From the NCBI RefSeq assembly GCF_004919685.1, contig NZ_SMYZ01000089.1, positions 79,303 to 143,302 on the forward strand: a stretch of DNA of 64,000 nt, given 5' to 3'. The notes beneath the pieces are model-generated. The model did no database searches, was not told the origin of the DNA, and saw nothing but the letters and a program-made list of their open reading frames with translations. Source of the stretch: Mesorhizobium norvegicum (GTDB lineage Bacteria; Pseudomonadota; Alphaproteobacteria; Rhizobiales; Rhizobiaceae). A program made the position numbers and the translations under genes. Position 1 is the stretch's first letter, and every line of letters starts with the position of its first letter. This document shows, piece by piece, positions 24,805-34,569 of this stretch.

Positions 24805-24884
24805 CCTTCCCGCCGATAGTCTGACACCCGAATCTGCCGGAGTGCGCCACGCATCCGGCGAGTCCATGACAGACGGGGAAGAGC

Positions 24885-27551
24885 ATGCGTTCAGGGGCTT
24901 CAGCACCGCTCGCGCTGGCCGATACGGGGCACGGCATCCAGGCGTTCGCGCGGCGTCAGGTCGGGCGGCTGGTCGGCGCCGGGCTGTTCTTGGCTGTAGC
25001 CTTTGGCGTCGCTAGCCTCGCCACCTGGAACGTCGCCGATCCGAGCTTCTCCCACGCGACGAACAACACCGTCACCAACGCCATGGGCTATGCGGGTGCG
25101 GTGTTCTCCGACCTCGCCATGCAGTTCTTCGGCCTCGCCGCGGTTGCGGCCCTGGTTCCGGCCGTCATCTGGGGCTTCCTGCTGTTTTCCGCGCGCGGCG
25201 TCGACAGGCTGCCCAAACGCGGGCTGTCCTGGTTCGGCTTCGCGCTGCTGGCCGCTGCAATGGCCGGCTGCGTCGTGCCGCCCAAGACCTGGCCGCTGCC
25301 CACCGGCCTCGGCGGCGTGTTCGGCGACATGGTGCTGAAGATCCCCAGCGTCGTCATCGGCGGCTATCCGACCGGGCTGATCGCCAGCATCATCGCCATC
25401 CTGCTGGCCGCACCCGCGCTGTGGCTCTTTGCCCTTGGCTCGGCGCTGATCGGACGCAAGAACGGCTTCGCCGTCATGGAGGACGAGCCTGCCGTCGATC
25501 CGCGCGAGGACGAGCTTTTGTTCGACAATGACGAGGACGAAGGCGACGAAGGTATCCTGGCGCTCGGGGCAATTACGCATTGGTGGCTCTCGTTCCGCGC
25601 GTGGATGCACCGCCGCGCCGTACGCCGCAGGCAGGAGCGGGACGAGTACGAACCGGAGATGGAGCAGCGCTCCACCGCCTGGCGGCGCGCCGCCGAACGG
25701 GTCGAATCGGCCGAGTTCGCCGAGCAGCGGATGAGCCCGGATGGCCGCGCCCGCGTCGAGCCCGAATTCTTCGCCGCCATGGTCAATGACCGCAGCGCCT
25801 CGCTCGACCCCGACGATGCCGATATCTTCGAAGCCGACGACGACATGGATTTCGAGCCGGAACACGAGCCCGTCAGCCAGCGGCGCGGCGCACCGACCGC
25901 CAGGGTCCAGCCGTTCCGCTCCGATGCCGCCACCCGCGTCGAGGCGCCGGCGGCGCGCCCCGTGCCCGGCGCCCGCGTCCAGCGCGAGGCGCAGACATCG
26001 CTGATCGGCTCGGAAAAATTCGAAATGCCGTCGCTGCATTTCCTGTCCGAGCCGAAGAACGTGGTGCGCGACGCCAGCCTGTCCAAGGATGCGCTGGAGC
26101 AGAATGCCCGCTTGCTCGAAGGCGTTTTGGAGGATTTCGGCGTCAAGGGCGAGATCATCGCCGTCCGTCCGGGTCCGGTGGTCACCCTCTATGAGCTCGA
26201 ACCGGCGCCCGGCATCAAATCGTCGCGGGTCATCGGCCTGTCCGACGACATCGCCCGCTCGATGAGCGCCATCGCCTGCCGCGTCGCCGTGGTGCCCGGC
26301 CGCAACGCCATCGGCATCGAACTGCCCAACGCCAAGCGCGAAACCGTCTATCTCAGGGAGATCTTGGCCAGCCGCGATTTCGAGACGACGAAGGCCAAGC
26401 TGGCGCTGGCGCTGGGCAAGACCATCAATGGCGAGGCGGTCATCGTCGACATCGCCAAGATGCCGCACGTGCTGGTCGCCGGCACCACGGGCTCAGGCAA
26501 GTCGGTCGCCATCAACACCATGATCCTGTCGCTGCTCTACAGGCTGACGCCGCAGGATTGCCGGCTGATCATGATCGATCCGAAGATGCTGGAACTCTCG
26601 GTCTATGACGGCATCCCGCATCTGCTCACGCCCGTTGTCACCGATCCGAAGAAGGCGGTGGTGGCGCTGAAATGGACCGTGCGCGAGATGGAGGACCGCT
26701 ACCGCAAGATGTCCAAGGTCGGCGTGCGCAACATCGATGGTTTCAATGCCCGCGTCAGCCAGGCGGACAAGAAGGGCGAGAAGATCTCGCGCACCGTGCA
26801 GACCGGCTTCGACCGCCAGACTGGCGAGGCGATCTACGAGACCGAGAACCTCGATCTCGAGCCGATGCCCTATATCGTCGTCATCATCGACGAGATGGCC
26901 GACCTGATGATGGTCGCCGGCAAGGACATCGAGGGTGCCGTGCAGCGCCTGGCGCAGATGGCGCGCGCCGCCGGCATCCACGTCATCATGGCCACGCAGC
27001 GCCCTTCGGTCGACGTCATCACCGGCACCATCAAGGCCAATTTCCCGACCCGCATCTCCTTCCAGGTGACATCGAAGATCGATAGCCGCACCATTCTGGG
27101 CGAGCAGGGCGCCGAGCAGCTGCTCGGCATGGGCGACATGCTCTACATGGCCGGCGGCGGCCGTATCCAGCGCGTGCACGGCCCGTTCGTCGCCGATGAA
27201 GAGGTCGAGAAGATCGTCGCGCATCTGAAGCTGCAGGGCGTGCCCGAATATCTCGACGCCATCACCGAGGATGACGGCGAGGACGACGACGAGCCGTCCG
27301 GCAAGGGTGGTTCCGGCGGCGGTGGCGGCAACAGCAATTTCGAGGATTCCGACGATCCTTACGATCAGGCGGTTTCCGTGGTGCTGCGCGACGGCAAGGC
27401 CTCGACCAGCTATATCCAGCGCCGGCTGGGCATCGGCTACAACCGTGCCGCCTCGATCATCGAGAAGATGGAGAAAGAGGGGATTGTCGGCCCGGCCAAC
27501 CATGCCGGCAAGCGCGAAATCCTGGTGCCGACCGAAGAGGACAAGTTCTGA
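24885..27551 (+). CDS. ftsK: DNA translocase FtsK
   Basis: FtsK links cell division with chromosome segregation: the N terminus sits in the division septum and the C-terminal motor pumps DNA and activates XerCD at dif. The 888-residue protein has four or five membrane helices in residues 20-195, an acidic/charged linker of about 200 residues, and the motor with Walker A GTTGSGKSVA at residue 533 and Walker B VVIIDEMADLMM. The DNA-reading gamma winged-helix is at the C terminus (RRLGIGYNRAASIIEKME). Before gamma is a Gly/Asp-rich hinge. Length is usual for rhizobia. A CtrA-type box lies upstream. Confidence 0.97.
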   Translation: MRSGASAPLALADTGHGIQAFARRQVGRLVGAGLFLAVAFGVASLATWNVADPSFSHATNNTVTNAMGYAGAVFSDLAMQFFGLAAVAALVPAVIWGFLLFSARGVDRLPKRGLSWFGFALLAAAMAGCVVPPKTWPLPTGLGGVFGDMVLKIPSVVIGGYPTGLIASIIAILLAAPALWLFALGSALIGRKNGFAVMEDEPAVDPREDELLFDNDEDEGDEGILALGAITHWWLSFRAWMHRRAVRRRQERDEYEPEMEQRSTAWRRAAERVESAEFAEQRMSPDGRARVEPEFFAAMVNDRSASLDPDDADIFEADDDMDFEPEHEPVSQRRGAPTARVQPFRSDAATRVEAPAARPVPGARVQREAQTSLIGSEKFEMPSLHFLSEPKNVVRDASLSKDALEQNARLLEGVLEDFGVKGEIIAVRPGPVVTLYELEPAPGIKSSRVIGLSDDIARSMSAIACRVAVVPGRNAIGIELPNAKRETVYLREILASRDFETTKAKLALALGKTINGEAVIVDIAKMPHVLVAGTTGSGKSVAINTMILSLLYRLTPQDCRLIMIDPKMLELSVYDGIPHLLTPVVTDPKKAVVALKWTVREMEDRYRKMSKVGVRNIDGFNARVSQADKKGEKISRTVQTGFDRQTGEAIYETENLDLEPMPYIVVIIDEMADLMMVAGKDIEGAVQRLAQMARAAGIHVIMATQRPSVDVITGTIKANFPTRISFQVTSKIDSRTILGEQGAEQLLGMGDMLYMAGGGRIQRVHGPFVADEEVEKIVAHLKLQGVPEYLDAITEDDGEDDDEPSGKGGSGGGGGNSNFEDSDDPYDQAVSVVLRDGKASTSYIQRRLGIGYNRAASIIEKMEKEGIVGPANHAGKREILVPTEEDKF

Positions 27552-27687
27552 TCAGAAGGCCTGACCCTTGTGACATCCCGGTCTCGCAACCTTGAACCAT
27601 TCAAGACGTTGAAGCGACTGAGGGACGCCTGACCCGCCAAACTTCAGCCTAACTGGGGGTCCAAGCACACAACAACTCAGGAATCAG

Positions 27688-28386
27688 ATGAGAGTGACCG
27701 ACATGAAAAATGATCCTTCAGCGCTCAGCAAGTTTGCTCCCTCCCGGCGTCAGTTGCTGGGCCTCGGCTTGGCGTTTGCTGGGGCGGCAGCCTTCAACGC
27801 GGTGCCCGGCTTCCAGGTGCTGGCTTCGGCGCAAGCGGCCGTACCGGCCGCGGCACAGAAGATCGCCGACCATTTCTCCTCGGTCAAATCGATGAGCGGC
27901 GAATTCGTGCAGTTCGGCCCCAAGGGCGAGCAGACCGGCGGCAAGTTCTTCCTCGAACGGCCGGGCAAGATCCGCTTCAACTATGACGGCTCTTCGAACT
28001 TCCGGGTGATTTCAGACGGCAAATCGGTGGTCATCCTGAACAAGAAGCTCAACACGTCCGATCTCTATCCGTTGTCGAAGACGCCTCTGAAGTTGCTGCT
28101 CGACACCAGGATCGACCTCTCCGGCGACCGCGTCAAAAGCGTCAAGCAAGAGGATGACCTCACCACCATCCAGCTCGCCGACAAATCCGTGTTCGGCAAT
28201 TCGAAGATCACGATGATGTTCGATCCGAAAACCTTTGATTTGCGACAGTGGACGATCACCGACGCGCAGGGCAAGGACACAACGGTGATGATCTTCAACA
28301 CCAAGGAAGGCGTCAGCTTCGCCCCCGATACTTTCGCCATCGACTACACGGCGAATCGCGAGCTCAACACCAACAAGTCGCGCTAG
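27688..28386 (+). CDS. lolA: Outer-membrane lipoprotein carrier protein LolA
   Basis: LolA carries lipoproteins across the periplasm to the outer membrane. The 232-residue protein has a long N terminus with SRRQLLGLGLAFAGAAAF, a twin-arginine-like signal, cut after AQA. The mature domain begins AAVPAAAQKIADHFSSVKSM and has the LolA core MSGEFVQFGPKGEQTGGKFF, RPGKIRFNYD and MMFDPKTFDLRQW. An in-frame start at 27703 (MKNDPS) is possible. It follows ftsK, as in many rhizobia, with xth downstream. Confidence 0.92.
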   Translation: MRVTDMKNDPSALSKFAPSRRQLLGLGLAFAGAAAFNAVPGFQVLASAQAAVPAAAQKIADHFSSVKSMSGEFVQFGPKGEQTGGKFFLERPGKIRFNYDGSSNFRVISDGKSVVILNKKLNTSDLYPLSKTPLKLLLDTRIDLSGDRVKSVKQEDDLTTIQLADKSVFGNSKITMMFDPKTFDLRQWTITDAQGKDTTVMIFNTKEGVSFAPDTFAIDYTANRELNTNKSR

Positions 28387-28553
28387 CCCTGTCGTTATAG
28401 CTGTGGAAAGCACCGGGCCGCGCCTCGTGGGGCGTTGGCCGGCTTGTCTTTGCGGCTCGCGGCTGGCAGTTTCCCGAACTGACTCCGTCAAAAGGCGTCT
28501 TCCCCGTCAGGATCCATCGGTTCTGGCCGGCCGTACGCTGTCCTGGATTGCCA

Positions 28554-29360
28554 ATGCCCTTCTCCATCGCCACCTGGAACATCAACTCCGTTCGGCTGCG
28601 CATGCCGATCGTCGAGCGCCTGCTCGTCGAGCATGCGCCTGACGTGCTCTGCCTGCAGGAAACCAAGGTTCCAGACGAGCTGTTTCCCGAAAAGGCCTTC
28701 CGCAAGCTCGGCTACGAGCACATCGCCTTCCATGGCCAGAAGGGCTACCACGGCGTCGCGACGGTGGCGCGGCGGCCGATCGAGGTGGTCGAGAAGCGGC
28801 GCTTCTGCGAGATCGAGGACAGCCGGCACCTTTCGGTGACGGTGCGGGCCGGCGGCAAGGCGATCCTGCTGCACAATTTCTACGTTCCGGCGGGCGGCGA
28901 CGAACCGGATCCTGTCATCAACAGGAAGTTCAAGCACAAGCTCGATTTCGTCGCCGAGATGAATGCCATCCGGGCCGAGCATGACGAGGTGTCCGGCTCG
29001 GTGCTGGTCGGCGACCTCAACATCGCCCCGCTCGAACACGACGTCTGGTCGCACAAGCAATTGCTCAACGTGGTCAGCCACACGCCGGTCGAGACGGAAA
29101 ATTTCGAGGCGATGCGTCTCGCCGGCAACTGGGTCGACCTGATGCGGCTCAACGTGCCGCATGAGCAGAAGCTCTACACCTGGTGGAGTTACCGCGCGCA
29201 GGACTGGGAAGCGTCGAACCGCGGCCGGCGGCTCGACCATGTCTGGTCGTCGCCGAATCTGGTGCCCAGCTTTTCCGGCTACGAGATCCTGCGCCTGGCG
29301 CGCGGCTGGGAGCGCCCCTCGGACCATGTGCCTGTCATCGCGCGGTTCGATCTGGATTAG
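28554..29360 (+). CDS. xth: Exodeoxyribonuclease III
   Basis: A 268-residue Mg-dependent AP endonuclease/3'-5' exonuclease used in base excision repair. Signatures are SIATWNINSVRLR near the N terminus, LCLQETKV with the metal-binding Glu, LVGDLNIAP, the GRRLDHVW segment, and the catalytic SDHVPV at the C terminus. The ATG at 28554 gives the expected N terminus; a TTG two codons earlier is also open. It converges with the glycosyltransferase gene on the other strand. Confidence 0.95.
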   Translation: MPFSIATWNINSVRLRMPIVERLLVEHAPDVLCLQETKVPDELFPEKAFRKLGYEHIAFHGQKGYHGVATVARRPIEVVEKRRFCEIEDSRHLSVTVRAGGKAILLHNFYVPAGGDEPDPVINRKFKHKLDFVAEMNAIRAEHDEVSGSVLVGDLNIAPLEHDVWSHKQLLNVVSHTPVETENFEAMRLAGNWVDLMRLNVPHEQKLYTWWSYRAQDWEASNRGRRLDHVWSSPNLVPSFSGYEILRLARGWERPSDHVPVIARFDLD

Positions 29361-29402
29361 GTCTGTCGATATTCAGGTGAGGCCGGCCTGACGCTGCACC
29401 CA

Positions 29403-29448
29403 AACGGTTCAGACGACGCGCTTCAAGTCCTTGTCGTTGCGCATGTCC
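29403..29448. repeat. Fragment of the rhizobial palindromic repeat inside a coding end
   Basis: AACGGTTCAGACGACGCGCTT followed by CAAGTCCTTG and GCGCATGTCC matches 44871-44914. It covers the last ~13 codons and stop of the glycosyltransferase gene on the minus strand (residues NDKDLKRVV). Confidence 0.7.
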
Positions 29449-30503
29449 CCGTCCCAGGACTGCTGCGTTGACAGGTGTTCCGCCGCGTTATCCGGCAGAT
29501 GGAGGTGGTCGCGGTGGCGCACCGCCAGCATGCGTTGCGCCGCTTCGATGATTATCGGCGCCGGGACATTGGCGACCAAGCCGGTTGAACTTGCATGGCG
29601 GGATGCAATGACGTCCACATTGTTCGAAAGCGGCCTCCAGCGTGCCATGCTGGCACCGCCACTGACGATGATCATCGGTGTCATCACCGTAGCCATCAGA
29701 TGCGCCGTACCGCCTTCGGCGCCAATGTAGAGATCGGCAAACTCTCCGAGCGCAAGCAGAACGTCGCTGACATTGACGCCCTCGACCGTAGTGGAATCGA
29801 CAAGCAGCAATTTCGGCACGCGTTGGGCCAGTTCAGCCATATCGGGGCCGTCACCCGGGGTTTTCACATAGATGAGGTTTGCACCGTCGGCGATCATGCT
29901 GGCGGATACCGCGACAACCTGATCCGCGGTCAATCGCTTGCCGCCGTCACCATGCGCCGCGATGATGATCAATGGAGCATGCTTGCCGCCCGCCAGGGTC
30001 CTGGCCGCAGCCCGGGCGGCCGGGGTGGGCTCCAGCCGATGGTCGAAAGGCAACCGTTTGCCCGCAAGACGCTCGATGAGGCGGTGGTAGCGCCATGCGT
30101 TGCGCTCGGGGCGTGCTTCGGGCTTCTGACCCGGGCGCCAGGAAAGGGCGAAAGCCGGGAAGTTCGCTTCATAGGCAATGCCGCGGCCGAGCAGCGAGCC
30201 CCAGGTCTGAATCAGCCAGCGCCCCGAGATGCGGAAATCGACAACGGCCAATCGCCCCTTGCCCTTGCGGTGGTTGGCCACCAGATGCATCAGGGGCGTC
30301 CGCACATTGATCGCATCGACAAGGTGATCGACATGGCGATTGAGGACATGTTCAAGGGTTGATGACCCGGTGGTTCCGTAGACGATAAAACTGTCGGGGA
30401 ATGCCGTTCTGGCAGCGCGCAAGGCCGGAATCCGGACCAATCCGTCGCCGAACGCGTCATTGCGGGAATACAAGATAATCGTCTCGTACCGAGCTGGCAG
30501 CAT
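29409..30503 (-). CDS. Glycosyltransferase family 9 (heptosyltransferase-like)
   Basis: A 364-residue enzyme of the GT9/heptosyltransferase type, which adds sugars to lipopolysaccharide core or similar glycans at the inner membrane. The N-terminal segment SRNDAFGDGLVRIPALRAA is the acceptor-side motif, and DLYIGAEGGTAHLMATVM is the ADP-sugar-side GG-x-H motif. The start at 30503 follows GGGGGAGCGAGGC. A longer open frame continues to 30791, but it would overlap the upstream acetyltransferase. The last residues come from a repeat element. It is the fourth gene in a minus-strand series from the CenR-like regulator. Confidence 0.85.
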   Translation of the reverse strand: MLPARYETIILYSRNDAFGDGLVRIPALRAARTAFPDSFIVYGTTGSSTLEHVLNRHVDHLVDAINVRTPLMHLVANHRKGKGRLAVVDFRISGRWLIQTWGSLLGRGIAYEANFPAFALSWRPGQKPEARPERNAWRYHRLIERLAGKRLPFDHRLEPTPAARAAARTLAGGKHAPLIIIAAHGDGGKRLTADQVVAVSASMIADGANLIYVKTPGDGPDMAELAQRVPKLLLVDSTTVEGVNVSDVLLALGEFADLYIGAEGGTAHLMATVMTPMIIVSGGASMARWRPLSNNVDVIASRHASSTGLVANVPAPIIIEAAQRMLAVRHRDHLHLPDNAAEHLSTQQSWDGDMRNDKDLKRVV

Positions 30504-30606
30504 GCCTCGCTCCCCCAGGAGCCTGGTGGTGACGGTGCCTGCTAGGCCGCCCGCCTTCGAGGTTCTGTAGGATTTCACCTCTTGCCTGTCAACGGAACCT
30601 CGACGC

Positions 30607-31119
30607 TCAGGTCCGGGCAGCGGGATGATCACCTTGTCGGCGTTCGTCCCACTCCGGCCGCAGTTGCGCCATGACCAGCTCGTCACGGTGCACGCCCTTG
30701 AAAAACGCGCTGCCGCGCGCAATGCCCTCAGCCGTGAAGCCGACAGCTTCGTAGGCGCGCCGGGCGCGATGATTGTCCGGGAAAAGGCCAATGCAGAGCC
30801 GGTAGGCGTCGGTCTCGACGAAAACCCGATCGACCGCCGCCGCCAACAGCATTCTGCCGTGGCCTTGTCCTGGTGCGACGACGGCGATGCGCTTGACCAG
30901 CGTAAGGCGCTCGGCCGAGGCCCATTGGCGAAGGATCACGAAGCCGATCGGCTCGGACCCGTCGACACCGACAAAATAGGCATGGCTGCCGTCGAAAAGG
31001 GCCTCGCGATGACGCGCTTCGTCCCAGCGCCCGACCAAGGCATCATAGCCCTCGCGCCGTTCGGTCGCCATGATGAAGGGCAGGTCATTTTCGCCAGCGC
31101 GTACAAGCTGGAAGTTCAT
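30607..31119 (-). CDS. GNAT family N-acetyltransferase
   Basis: A 170-residue protein with the GNAT fold. The acetyl-CoA site is the stretch VVAPGQGHGRMLLAAAVD, followed by CIGLFPDNHRARRAYEAVGF typical of small-molecule or protein N-terminal acetyltransferases. It starts seven bases after the stop of the cNMP-binding gene, so they form an operon. The substrate is unknown. Confidence 0.9.
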   Translation of the reverse strand: MNFQLVRAGENDLPFIMATERREGYDALVGRWDEARHREALFDGSHAYFVGVDGSEPIGFVILRQWASAERLTLVKRIAVVAPGQGHGRMLLAAAVDRVFVETDAYRLCIGLFPDNHRARRAYEAVGFTAEGIARGSAFFKGVHRDELVMAQLRPEWDERRQGDHPAART

Positions 31120-31126
31120 CTGCGCC

Positions 31127-31582
31127 TCAGTCGGTGAAGCGCGGCGCCAGTTCTTCGATGCGGCGGATCATCGCCTGGAAATCCTCCAGGATGCGCTGGT
31201 GTAACTGCACCGCCACTTCCGGATATTCCTCCAGGATGCGGCGGAACATCTTGCGGCTGAGCCGTATCACTTCCGAATCGATTTCGGCCGACGCGCTGGT
31301 CAGCCGGTTGGTGTCGGCGATCAATGCCAGTTCGCTCAGGATCGTACCGGGGCCGGCGGTGCCTATCGGAATGCGTTCGCCATCGTGCTCCCGATAGAGC
31401 ACGATGCGCCCGCTGACGACGATATAGGCCGAATCGGCCTCGTCCTCCTCGCGGTAAAGCTTGTGGTTTGCGCTCAGCCTGGTGTTCTCGGCGCCAAAGG
31501 CGAGCAGGCGCAACTGTTCCTGCGTGAAGCCCTCGAAGAGCCTCACGGCGGACAGGATGCGGATGTCGTCATCCAGCGCCAT
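31127..31582 (-). CDS. Cyclic nucleotide-binding domain protein
   Basis: A 151-residue single-domain protein of the CRP/PKA regulatory type, without a DNA-binding helix. The cNMP fold spans about residues 12-125, with SGRIVLYREHDGER, then GPGTILSELALIADTNRLTSASA as the phosphate-binding cassette. The cassette has SELALI and the R-x-SA pattern, so it may bind cAMP or cGMP. It lies 123 bp downstream of the CenR-like regulator. In Brucella a gene described as a cAMP-dependent kinase regulatory subunit lies beside the orthologous regulator. Confidence 0.88.
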   Translation of the reverse strand: MALDDDIRILSAVRLFEGFTQEQLRLLAFGAENTRLSANHKLYREEDEADSAYIVVSGRIVLYREHDGERIPIGTAGPGTILSELALIADTNRLTSASAEIDSEVIRLSRKMFRRILEEYPEVAVQLHQRILEDFQAMIRRIEELAPRFTD

Positions 31583-31705
31583 CTAGCTATGTCCCCGAAC
31601 CGACAGTCCGACTCCTCCTCTGCGAGTTCGATCCAAACCACCTCCAGCTTCAGGACCGTACCCGAAAAGCGTCCCCGCCCGACCGCTCATTGGATAATGA
31701 AATGT

Positions 31706-32389
31706 TTAAGGAACCAGCTTGTAGCCGCCGCTTTCTGTCACAAGAATTTCCGCATTGGAAGGATCGCGCTCGATCTTCTGGCGCAGCCGATAGACATGGG
31801 TTTCCAGCGTGTGCGTGGTGACGCCGGAATTGTAGCCCCACACTTCCTCGAGCAGCACGTCGCGCGTCACCACCTTCTGGTCGGCGCGATAGAGATATTT
31901 GATGATCGAGGCCTCCTTCTCCGTCAGCCGCACCTTGCCGCCGCGCGGGTCGAGTAGCAGTTTCTGGCTGGGCTTGAAGGTGTAGGGTCCGACCGAGAAG
32001 GTGGCGTCCTCGCTCTGCTCATGCTGGCGCAATTGCGCCCGAATGCGTGCAAGCAGCACTGCGAAGCGGAACGGCTTCGTCACATAGTCGTTGGCGCCGG
32101 CCTCGAGACCGAGAATCGTATCGGAATCGGTGTCGTGGCCGGTGAGCATGATGATGGGCGCCTTGTAGCCGCCCTTGCGCAGGATCTTCACCGCTTCGCG
32201 GCCATCCATGTCGGGCAGCCCGACATCCATGATGAGCAGATCGATGAGGCCGCCGCGCGCGGCGGCGACACCTTTTGCCGCAGTCGATTCCTGCAGCACG
32301 TCGAATTCCTCGTAAAGGGATAATTGCTCGACCAGTGTGCCGCGCAGGTCGTCATCGTCGTCGACGATCAGAATGGTGCGTGAAGTCAT
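31706..32389 (-). CDS. OmpR family response regulator, CenR-like
   Basis: A 227-residue regulator. The receiver has acidic DDDDD at residues 10-14, the phosphorylated Asp55 (LLIMDVGLPDMDG) and Lys105 (NDYVTKPF). The winged-helix DNA-binding domain includes VRLTEKEASIIKYLYRA and GVTTHTLETHVYRLRQKIE. The sequence resembles CenR/OtpR, which controls cell envelope and division genes in Caulobacter, Sinorhizobium and Brucella; this is my recall. No partner kinase is adjacent. The neighbouring cNMP-binding gene supports the identity. Confidence 0.85.
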   Translation of the reverse strand: MTSRTILIVDDDDDLRGTLVEQLSLYEEFDVLQESTAAKGVAAARGGLIDLLIMDVGLPDMDGREAVKILRKGGYKAPIIMLTGHDTDSDTILGLEAGANDYVTKPFRFAVLLARIRAQLRQHEQSEDATFSVGPYTFKPSQKLLLDPRGGKVRLTEKEASIIKYLYRADQKVVTRDVLLEEVWGYNSGVTTHTLETHVYRLRQKIERDPSNAEILVTESGGYKLVP

Positions 32390-32473
32390 GGATCAATCCG
32401 TTGTTTTGAAAAGAAAATTCAGTTGACCGCTGCCTGTTTATGCGGAAGCTGACCGACACAACAGCCGATCACA

Positions 32474-33106
<633 letters not shown>

Positions 33107-33142
33107 GCTACCTGTCGGCGCTGACTTGATTTTCCCTACTGC

Positions 33143-33397
33143 CTATTTCCTACTGCCTATTCCCTGACGCGGCTGCTGCCAGCCGATGTCGAGCAGGCCG
33201 AGGCGGCCCATCTCGCGGTCCATGGCGCGTGTGATGTCCTTGCGCCTGGCGCCAACGTCGCGCAGTTGCCGATCCGACAGGTCTTCGACGTTCTGGTGCG
33301 GGAGATTGATCGCGACCCTGGCGTGACGCAACCAGTCGAGGGCCTCGGTCAGCCAGTTCGGTCGGGGTGTCGATGACTTCAAAACGATGATGGACAT
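33143..33397 (-). CDS. DUF1127 family small protein
   Basis: An 84-residue basic protein of the DUF1127 family. The core, NVEDLSDRQLRDVGARRKDI, is the family signature. DUF1127 proteins in rhizobia and Agrobacterium are linked to phosphate and carbon metabolism and RNA turnover. The last residues (GIGSRK) and the stop codon are encoded by the inverted copies of the GTAGGCA repeat. It is divergent from the LysR gene. Confidence 0.85.
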   Translation of the reverse strand: MSIIVLKSSTPRPNWLTEALDWLRHARVAINLPHQNVEDLSDRQLRDVGARRKDITRAMDREMGRLGLLDIGWQQPRQGIGSRK

Positions 33398-33527
33398 GGT
33401 GTGATCCGGTCTCTCCGGATATCAAATCCGGCTTGATGATGTTTCGATGGTGGGATTATGCCGGATTGAAATCCCTGCGAGAAACGAGTAGTTTTCTCTG
33501 GATCGTCAAGTTTTATTTGAGGATAGA

Positions 33528-34478
33528 GTGGCCCGCCTGCTGCCTGGAACTCGCGCCTTGAGGACGCTGGAAGCAGCGGCCCGGCACCTCAATTTCACCC
33601 GCGCCGCCGATGAGCTGGGCCTGACGCCAGCCGCCGTCAGCCACCAGATCAAGGAAATCGAGGATCAGCTCGGACTGGTGCTGTTTACGCGCACCAGCCG
33701 CACCATCCGGCTGACCGAGGCGGGCACGGTGCTGTTCGAGGCCTCGACCGACGCGCTCGACCTGCTTGGCCGGGCCGTTTCGCGGGCGCAAAAGCTGACG
33801 CGCGGCACGGCGCTGCTGAAAGTGACGCTGGATGCGCAGTTCGCGACAAAATGGCTGATGCGGCGCGTCGATGATTTTCGCAAGCATCAGCCGGGCATCG
33901 ACCTCCGCTTCGACATCACCTATGAAGTGCGCGACTTCGACCTGGACGACGTCGATATCGGCATCCGTTTCGGCGCCGGCAAATATCCGGGCCTCTGCAC
34001 CCACCGGCTGTTCGACAACGTCATCATTCCGGTCTGCAGCCCGGCCCTGTTGCGGGGGGCGTTACCGTTGAAGGAACCGCGCGACCTCTTCCATCACACG
34101 CTCGCCCATATCGAATGGTCCCGCCTCGGTATCATATGGCCGAACTGGCGCATGTGGATGGCGGCCGCCGGCGTTGACGATTTCGACGACAGCCGGACGA
34201 TCGTCTTCGTCAATTCCTCCGATGCCGTGCAGGCGGCGCTCGACGGCAATGCCGTCGCGCTGGCCGATTTCTTCATGGTGGCGCACGACCTTTCCGAGGG
34301 CAGGCTGGTGCAACCGTTCGAACTGGGCATCAAGGTTACGCCCGACTTCGCCTATCACGTCGTCTATCCCGTCGAATCCGCGAATGATGCCAGGATCATC
34401 GCCTTCAGGGACTGGATCCTGAACGAAGTCCACAATCCGCAGCCCGACCCGACGCTTCGCAGCTGGGATGCGTTCTAG
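33528..34478 (+). CDS. LysR family transcriptional regulator (GcvA-like)
   Basis: A 316-residue regulator with an N-terminal helix-turn-helix (LNFTRAADELGLTPAAVSHQIKEIEDQL, residues about 22-50) and a substrate-binding domain. The protein resembles the GcvA group of LysR regulators in DDVDIGIRFGAGKYPGL and QAALDGNAVALAD. The start is GTG. The stop codon lies at the edge of a palindromic repeat. The divergent DUF1127 gene is its nearest possible target. Confidence 0.93.
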   Translation: MARLLPGTRALRTLEAAARHLNFTRAADELGLTPAAVSHQIKEIEDQLGLVLFTRTSRTIRLTEAGTVLFEASTDALDLLGRAVSRAQKLTRGTALLKVTLDAQFATKWLMRRVDDFRKHQPGIDLRFDITYEVRDFDLDDVDIGIRFGAGKYPGLCTHRLFDNVIIPVCSPALLRGALPLKEPRDLFHHTLAHIEWSRLGIIWPNWRMWMAAAGVDDFDDSRTIVFVNSSDAVQAALDGNAVALADFFMVAHDLSEGRLVQPFELGIKVTPDFAYHVVYPVESANDARIIAFRDWILNEVHNPQPDPTLRSWDAF

Positions 34479-34543
34479 AGCAATTCCAGGAAAAGTGTGA
34501 AACGGTTTTCCGTCAGGAATTGCGTCAAAACAAAGAGCTCTAG
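34475..34543. repeat. Rhizobial palindromic repeat with CTAGAG/CTCTAG ends
   Basis: The element has the 44-bp core GCAATTCC...GGAATTGC at 34480-34523 and outer ends CTAGAG (34475) and CTCTAG (34538-34543). The core is the reverse complement of 23674-23717. Its outer end supplies the TAG stop codon of the LysR gene. Confidence 0.85.
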
Positions 34544-34569
34544 GCAGCCTCTCCGTCAGCCGTAGGCGC

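Noticed and set aside
29409..30791. Longer version of the glycosyltransferase starting at 30791
   Set aside because: It would overlap the acetyltransferase gene by 185 bases, and the extra N terminus is of shadow-like composition. The ATG at 30503 has a good ribosome site.
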